The notes below the pieces were generated by a model. The model worked only from the letters and a program-made list of their open reading frames with translations. It was not told the DNA's origin and did not search any database. From contig JAACZX010000496.1 of the NCBI GenBank assembly GCA_009996555.1, positions 1 to 7,946 on the forward strand: a stretch of 7,946 bases of DNA, given 5' to 3'. The position numbers and the translations under genes are program-made. Of the stretch, positions 4,077 to 7,946 are shown one piece after another (the first letter of the stretch is position 1; the number at the start of each line of letters is the position of its first letter). The DNA comes from Chitinophagaceae bacterium. Its GTDB lineage: Bacteria > Bacteroidota > Bacteroidia > Chitinophagales > Chitinophagaceae.

Positions 4077-5303
4077 TTATTTTACTTCTTCCGTCTTATT
4101 TTTCAGAAAGGCATATAAACTTTCTTTGTGTGTATTTATGAAACTTTCTGTGGAGTTTATTATATGTAACATCAGATTTTTTCTAAAAGCATGATCACTG
4201 TTTATTCTTTTTAAAAGTGCAGGATTTCCGAGATTAATTTCGAGACCGTCAAAGTCTTCCAATGTTAGATAATATGGCCATATTGAATCTTCAGATTTTT
4301 CTCCATTCACATATTCTGTTAGCATTCCCTTCTCGGATAATATTCCTACATCCATGGTATTCTCAAAATGAGGGCTGAAAGACTCTATCCCAAAGTATAA
4401 AGTAGCATTATCAAATTCTTTGTATTTAATCCAAATCTGGGAATATAGATTGGCGGTATTATCTCCAGCATATACATTGAAATCCTTGTTAAGTCTTTCG
4501 ATCAAACCAATGATTGTTTCCTGCCTGAATTGTTCTGTTAATGTATGTAAGGCATTTTTAAATTTCTGACTGATATATTCAGCTTCTTCAAAATTTGCAA
4601 TCATTAAATGCTGCATTTCTTTTTCCAAATGATTATCCATCGTGAAAGTTATTTTCTTTAGTAGTATGATGTATTGCCGTAGCGATTCTCTGAGAATTGG
4701 TGAGCTTGCTGTTTCCTCTAAACACTGCGTAAGCCAGGGAATGATGTCGTCTTTGTATGATAGGATATAAAAGTCTTTGCCGCTTTCCAAATTGTCCTTA
4801 CTAAACCGGGAAGGCTCTGTTCCTTGCGGTGTCAGATAAAAAACGGTGTTGGTTTTTTTATTGTAGTTACAATATCTTACTACCTGTTTAGGCTGCTCCG
4901 TAAAGGCATCTATTTTGTTTTCGATTGTTATTGCGATATTGTTTTTGTCCTGTAGATATAGATCTAAGGAGCCACCCTTTTCTTTACCATCATCTATTAC
5001 CCTTGCACCAATCGGTTTATTCGTAAATACTTTTGTTGATTGCAGGGCTGGTTTTTTATCAGCAGGCAAATTAGCAATTGAGGGAATAGCCAGAAATTTT
5101 TCTAAAAAAACATGGCCCATCAGGTGTGAGCCTTCGGGATTCAAAAGCTCATATAGGAAAGGTGTATGCGCCTTTGTTTCACTTTTTTCAAGTTTGAGAA
5201 TTGAAAAGAGATTAAAGCACTCTCCTTTACTTTTTTCTAATGCTTTGTGATTTTGAAGGATTGTGTGTGCACTCGTGAGCAAGTGTTGGGTTTTTTCAAT
5301 CAT
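4077..5303 (-). CDS. PD-(D/E)XK nuclease superfamily protein (PDDEXK_4-like)
   Basis: A 408-residue protein. The N-terminal part has FNLFSILKLEKSETKAHTPF and LYELLNPEGSHLMGHVFL (residues 30-67), the pattern preceding the nuclease core in this family. The core shows GGSLDLYL with Asp114, then IAITIENKIDA with Glu128 and Lys130, the D...ExK signature. QVVRY (140-144) is a QxxxY motif as in RecB/Cas4-type nucleases. VFYLTPQGTEP (154-164) is the following strand. The C-terminal half (about 220-408) is a helical and mixed region I do not recognise, perhaps for target recognition. Such proteins are common in defence islands and probably cut DNA, but substrate and trigger are unknown. The gene is divergent from a PIN-like gene across 117 bp, and a 12-bp palindrome covers its start codon. 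Confidence 0.82.
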   Translation of the reverse strand: MIEKTQHLLTSAHTILQNHKALEKSKGECFNLFSILKLEKSETKAHTPFLYELLNPEGSHLMGHVFLEKFLAIPSIANLPADKKPALQSTKVFTNKPIGARVIDDGKEKGGSLDLYLQDKNNIAITIENKIDAFTEQPKQVVRYCNYNKKTNTVFYLTPQGTEPSRFSKDNLESGKDFYILSYKDDIIPWLTQCLEETASSPILRESLRQYIILLKKITFTMDNHLEKEMQHLMIANFEEAEYISQKFKNALHTLTEQFRQETIIGLIERLNKDFNVYAGDNTANLYSQIWIKYKEFDNATLYFGIESFSPHFENTMDVGILSEKGMLTEYVNGEKSEDSIWPYYLTLEDFDGLEINLGNPALLKRINSDHAFRKNLMLHIINSTESFINTHKESLYAFLKNKTEEVK

Positions 5304-5312
5304 TATATAATG
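5301..5312. promoter_or_regulatory. 12-bp perfect palindrome over the nuclease start codon
   Basis: CATTATATAATG is perfectly self-complementary and includes the ATG of the minus-strand nuclease gene (5303-5301). It may be a repressor site or simply AT-rich chance. Confidence 0.3.
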
Positions 5313-5363
5313 GGATTATGATTTTGTATATTTCAAAAGTCGTTTTGCTAATGTAAGGTTTAT

Positions 5364-5377
5364 GTTCAAGTATGAAC
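5364..5377. promoter_or_regulatory. Inverted repeat GTTCA-AGTA-TGAAC in the divergent spacer
   Basis: Perfect 5-bp arms with a 4-bp centre, in the 117-bp spacer between the divergent nuclease and PIN-like genes, 43 bp before the latter's ATG. Its place suits an operator for one or both genes; the regulator could be the small XRE protein at 6435-6773, but that is speculation. Confidence 0.35.
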
Positions 5378-5420
5378 CAGTAGATGTTGAAGATTAAAAC
5401 AAAGGAGTTTTTTATTTTTA

Positions 5421-6395
5421 ATGGGAAAGTATATACCTAATAAGCATCTTATTTATCTTGATCAGTTTGCATTGAGCAGGCTGGTAACATTTAATCCCGG
5501 AACCATATGGGAGCGGCTGCGCCATTTGTTAGAGAAGGGTGTTGAGGAAAGGAAAATTATTGTGCCTTATTCACTTGACCATTCGATGGAATCTTGTACT
5601 TCTGATATGGAGCTGGCTGAAAGAGAAGATGCTTTTCTTTTTGATTTAAGCAAGGGGTTTATGTTGGATATTGAAGCGAAGATTGCGGCAAAGTATATCG
5701 TGCACATGGTTAGGAATAAAAGGATCGGCATTACGATTTTTAGAAAAGACGCAACCCACAAAGCTCTGGGTACAAAAGAATCACAAGCACAATTTGCTGA
5801 ACGAAGAGAAAAATATGAGCAAATGATCAAAGAGGGTACTTCTCAGCTCAATACTTTCCGTGAAATCGCCCGAGATGGTAAGAAGCCAGATAAGAAGTTG
5901 GTAGAAACCTCTTTGCAGATACTTGTCTCAAACTATCAACAGAATATGATCTTACGCCTCAAACAATATAGCCGTTATGGATTTTACGATAAACGGAAAA
6001 TTGAATTCAGTTTTATCAGCATACCCTTTTGGGCAGATGTGTTTATGGAAATAATGATACATAATCATCAGCTTACACAGGACGAGGCTAAAAAAGCCAT
6101 GCACTTGCTTGAAAGGGAGGGCTTAAGAAAAGTAATGCCTACCCAATATATACGTGCAGCTATTGAAGCAATGATGATGGTAAAACAGCAAGCTGAAAAA
6201 GTAAATGACCATGTTGATATAATACGACTTTGCACGGCTTTACCTTTTTGCGATATCGTATTAACTGATAAGATGCGGCGTTATGATATAACAACAATGC
6301 AGCTTGATGCTGAATTTAAAACAGAGATTTACAGCGGTACGAAAGAACAGTTGGCACTATTTGAGGAGAGATTATCCAGCATTGTCGAAAATTAA
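5421..6395 (+). CDS. PIN-like domain protein, putative nuclease effector
   Basis: A 324-residue protein with PIN-fold traits at both ends. IYLDQFALSRL (residues 11-21) gives an Asp (14) at the end of the first strand. VPYSLDHSMES (48-58) offers Glu57. NDHVDIIRLCTALPFCDIVLTDKMR (first half 262-274, second half 275-286) has Asp266, Asp278 and Asp283 in the D-x(11)-D-x(4)-D spacing seen in PIN-like proteins with an 'ALPYCD..LTDK' ending. The long middle (85-260) is mostly helical and charged and inserted between the PIN halves. I read it as a PIN-like RNase of the kind found in defence islands; the exact family name is not certain. An AAAGGAG motif lies at 5401-5407, 13 nt before the ATG, further than ideal. 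It diverges from the PD-(D/E)XK gene and converges on the XRE gene with 39 bp between. Confidence 0.68.
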   Translation: MGKYIPNKHLIYLDQFALSRLVTFNPGTIWERLRHLLEKGVEERKIIVPYSLDHSMESCTSDMELAEREDAFLFDLSKGFMLDIEAKIAAKYIVHMVRNKRIGITIFRKDATHKALGTKESQAQFAERREKYEQMIKEGTSQLNTFREIARDGKKPDKKLVETSLQILVSNYQQNMILRLKQYSRYGFYDKRKIEFSFISIPFWADVFMEIMIHNHQLTQDEAKKAMHLLEREGLRKVMPTQYIRAAIEAMMMVKQQAEKVNDHVDIIRLCTALPFCDIVLTDKMRRYDITTMQLDAEFKTEIYSGTKEQLALFEERLSSIVEN

Positions 6396-6424
6396 ATGTG
6401 TACTGACTAAAAATGAAGACAACT

Positions 6425-6455
6425 TGCTTGAGTGTTATTTGCGAGCAGCATTTTT
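6425..6455 (+). terminator. Weak possible terminator for the PIN-like gene
   Basis: TGCTTG (6425-6430) can pair with CGAGCA (6442-6447, one G-T pair), followed by GCATTTTT. It lies 30 bp after the PIN-like stop and overlaps the 3' end of the convergent XRE gene. The stem is modest. Confidence 0.3.
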
Positions 6456-6773
6456 GGAAACCCGAGCCTTCTTTTTAGAAGCTTGAGGTTTATACTGCCT
6501 TACATCGTCAGATGTAATTGATTCAACTTCTTTAAGAAATTCAATTAAAGTTAACCCAAAGCCATCTGCAAGTGATATTAGAGTTGTGTACTGCGGATCC
6601 TTTTTACCAGTTGAAATCTTTTGGACAAGCGAATATTCTAAACCCGAATTGGATGCAAGACTTCTAAGACTTGTTACATTAGGAGAACCGGCCAAGCCCT
6701 TGTTGATGTCTATTAATTTCCGGACACAAATGGCTAGGTGAAGTTTCGCAATATTTTTTTCGGTTACTGTCAC
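6435..6773 (-). CDS. Small XRE-family HTH regulator with basic tail
   Basis: A 112-residue protein with a Cro/C1-type helix-turn-helix. The first helix includes LAICVRKLIDINKG (residues 13-26). LRSLASNSGLEYSLVQKIST (36-55) is helix 2-turn-helix 3, and GKKDPQYTTLISLADGFGLT (56-75) is the usual rear part, followed by LIEFLKEVE. The loop after helix 1 (LAGSPNV) is longer than in most family members. Residues 97-112 form a Lys/Arg-rich tail that may add nonspecific DNA or RNA binding. The start codon is GTG (6773-6771): a stop lies three codons upstream in frame and no ATG occurs inside. It stands alone with no toxin partner next to it, so it may control the neighbouring PIN-like/nuclease unit or the ECF sigma gene 119 bp away, divergently placed. 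No clear promoter is seen. Confidence 0.82.
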   Translation of the reverse strand: MTVTEKNIAKLHLAICVRKLIDINKGLAGSPNVTSLRSLASNSGLEYSLVQKISTGKKDPQYTTLISLADGFGLTLIEFLKEVESITSDDVRQYKPQASKKKARVSKNAARK

Positions 6774-6892
6774 TAAGGCTCAAAGTCCTTGCTTTTCCTA
6801 ATTCTATTGACGAACGTACATCAGATGAAAATTTTTATTACCTTTAGTTAGGATACTTTCTTTAATTATCGGCTTTCCAAAAGCACACGATA

Positions 6893-7480
6893 ATGACTGT
6901 AAAAAGGATTTGTATGCAGCAGGTTGAACTGGCTAATGATGAAAGCGCCTTAGAGACTTTTCGTAAAGGTGATGAGACAGGATTTGCTTTCCTGTTCAGG
7001 GTGTATTATCCTGTACTGGTTGTATTTGCGTGTAAGTTTACGAGTAGTACTTTGGCTGAAGAAATAGTGAATGAATCCTTTTACAAAATATGGGTGAAAC
7101 GCAGCAGCATCAATTCTCTCTCTCATTTTAGAAGTTACCTATATAAAATTGTTTATCATGATTGCCTGAAAGCAAAACATGAGGCTAACCCTGCAACTAT
7201 CCCCGAAAACTTTGCTGATGATTTTGACTACAGTTCAGAATTGATCAGAAGTGAAACGCTACGGCAACTCTACCATGCAATTGATAATTTGCCAGCGCAA
7301 TGCAAGACCATCGTTACAGAGCTTTATGTGAACGGAAAGACTGTGCGTGAAATAGCTGATGCGATGGGGCTGGCAGTGAGTACAGTAAAGGCGCAAAAGG
7401 CGAGGGGTATATTGCTGTTGAAGGAAAAGCTAGGAAATGTTGATCCTAGCGTGCTTTTATTAGCTACTCTCTTTTCCTGA
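6893..7480 (+). CDS. ECF-type RNA polymerase sigma factor (sigma-70 family)
   Basis: A 195-residue protein, the normal length for Bacteroidota ECF sigma factors. Region 2 spans about residues 21-90: FRKGDETGFAFLFRVYYPVL, then AEEIVNESFYKIWVKR for core binding and -10 recognition, then HFRSYLYKIVYHDCL. Region 4 spans about 122-178: LYHAIDNLPAQCKTIVTELY followed by the helix-turn-helix KTVREIADAMGLAVSTVKAQ (149-168). It would direct polymerase to a limited promoter set. Such factors are usually followed by a FecR-like anti-sigma and SusC/SusD genes; none follows here, only a spacer and an rmuC-like gene. The first ATG at 6893 is shown; Met8 (6914) is an equally plausible start, since the family begins shortly before the acidic segment. 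Confidence 0.92.
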   Translation: MTVKRICMQQVELANDESALETFRKGDETGFAFLFRVYYPVLVVFACKFTSSTLAEEIVNESFYKIWVKRSSINSLSHFRSYLYKIVYHDCLKAKHEANPATIPENFADDFDYSSELIRSETLRQLYHAIDNLPAQCKTIVTELYVNGKTVREIADAMGLAVSTVKAQKARGILLLKEKLGNVDPSVLLLATLFS

Positions 7481-7499
7481 TTGATGTTTATCAATTTTT
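7480..7499 (+). terminator. Weak AT-rich terminator after the sigma factor gene
   Basis: ATTGAT (7480-7485) pairs with ATCAAT (7490-7495) around a GTTT loop and is followed by TTTTG. The stem is all A-T except one pair, so stability is low, but it begins on the stop codon and has a short U-tract. Confidence 0.35.
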
Positions 7500-7796
7500 G
7501 CCGGGTTTTTATTCTGCAAGTTTCCTTTTCAAAAAAACTTTCAAGCCCACTCCTCTATTTATTGCGAGCCTTCATTTTACCAGTTCAATTTGTTATGTTT
7601 GTTTTTATAGGCAATGTCATTCATTTTTAATTGCTTGTCCGATAAGCGAGGGCTGTGTATGCCGATCAATTACCACTGTGCTACCTATTTTACGTGCAAC
7701 TTTATGGGATAAATACATCGTGAATATTTATAAGCGCCTATGCATGCAAACAGATTGCATCCATACGTTTCATTTTTGTGTTTCAAAACGAATTCT
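7500..7796. other. Spacer of about 300 bp between sigma factor gene and rmuC-like gene
   Basis: No coding frame of convincing length is seen on either strand; the longest is a 33-codon minus frame without support. A perfect -7 box match TATGTTTG lies at 7594-7601 on the plus strand but lacks a -33 box at proper spacing. ATGCAA (7744-7749) and TTGCAT (7755-7760) form a 6-bp inverted repeat with a 5-bp centre about 37 bp before the rmuC-like start, a possible operator. No tRNA or other RNA gene was recognised. Confidence 0.45.
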
Positions 7797-7946
7797 ATGC
7801 AACTATACATTCTGTTATTTATTGCTGCTGTGGCTGGTGCCCTGCTTACATGGATCATCCGAAAGCTTGTTTTTGAAAAGAATCATGTTTCTAAAATCAG
7901 TTACGAGAATCTCGAGCGGGAGAACCAGGAACTCATTATTGATAAA
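7797..7946 (+). CDS. rmuC: Probable DNA recombination protein RmuC, N-terminal part
   Basis: Fifty codons from ATG 7797 to the window edge. Residues about 3-21 form a membrane anchor (LYILLFIAAVAGALLTWII) followed by basic residues and the start of a charged coiled coil (EKNHVSKISYENLERENQEL). RmuC proteins have exactly this plan, a single N-terminal membrane segment, a coiled coil, then a PD-(D/E)XK-like nuclease domain that would lie outside the window; RmuC limits inversions between short inverted repeats. The wording of the coiled coil resembles Bacteroidota RmuC as I recall it, but other membrane-anchored coiled-coil proteins start similarly. The nuclease domain is not visible, so the call is provisional. 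Confidence 0.55.
   Translation, partial: MQLYILLFIAAVAGALLTWIIRKLVFEKNHVSKISYENLERENQELIIDK

Noticed and set aside
6304..6486. 60-codon plus-strand frame between the PIN-like and XRE genes
   Set aside because: Out of frame with the PIN-like gene and overlapping two well-supported genes; no independent evidence.
7623..7724. 33-codon minus-strand frame (MYLSHKVARKIGSTVVIDRH...) in the spacer before the rmuC-like gene
   Set aside because: Reads protein-like in part, but a stop lies close upstream, no homologue is recognised, and no promoter or ribosome site is visible.

Overview
The window looks like a chromosomal accessory stretch from a Bacteroidota bacterium, probably a Chitinophagaceae-like one. 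Supporting signs are AT-rich spacers, mostly absent Shine-Dalgarno sites, -7 boxes of the TAnnTTTG type, an ECF sigma factor of the kind expanded in this phylum, and a final partial gene resembling rmuC. The taxonomic call is inference; no rRNA or other marker gene is present.

Layout. Positions 1-1216 (minus) hold an XRE-ImmA/IrrE regulator-protease whose stop codon overlaps the start of a PIN-domain gene cut by the window edge. Upstream lies a promoter covered by TTTGTC-type inverted repeats. Positions 1319-1557 have no convincing protein gene but consist of nearly back-to-back hairpins, with a plus-strand -7 box at one end and a plus-strand terminator at the other: a candidate structured RNA. 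Next come a DUF2188 gene and a YegP/DUF1508-like gene (plus, one operon) with a strong terminator, a 54-residue tail-anchored peptide gene, another terminator, and an unknown 86-residue protein. A degenerate 10-bp-period repeat (2751-2831) separates these from a minus-strand pair: a small basic protein, probably an antitoxin, and a zeta-toxin-like P-loop kinase. A PD-(D/E)XK nuclease (minus) and a PIN-like protein (plus) then diverge from a 117-bp spacer with two palindromes. The last part has a small XRE regulator (minus, GTG start), an ECF sigma factor without a visible anti-sigma gene, a roughly 315-bp spacer, and the first 50 codons of a probable rmuC.

How the genes fit together. Three of the units (XRE-ImmA/PIN, small protein/zeta kinase, PD-(D/E)XK nuclease with divergent PIN-like protein) have toxin-antitoxin or defence-type architecture, so I read 1-6773 as a small defence/stress island next to core genes. 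The most novel-looking element is the intergenic structured region. If transcribed on the plus strand it would carry a 10-nt stretch perfectly complementary to the strong Shine-Dalgarno region of the DUF1508 gene about 320 nt downstream, suggesting RNA-level control. None of this has been tested by folding software or database search.
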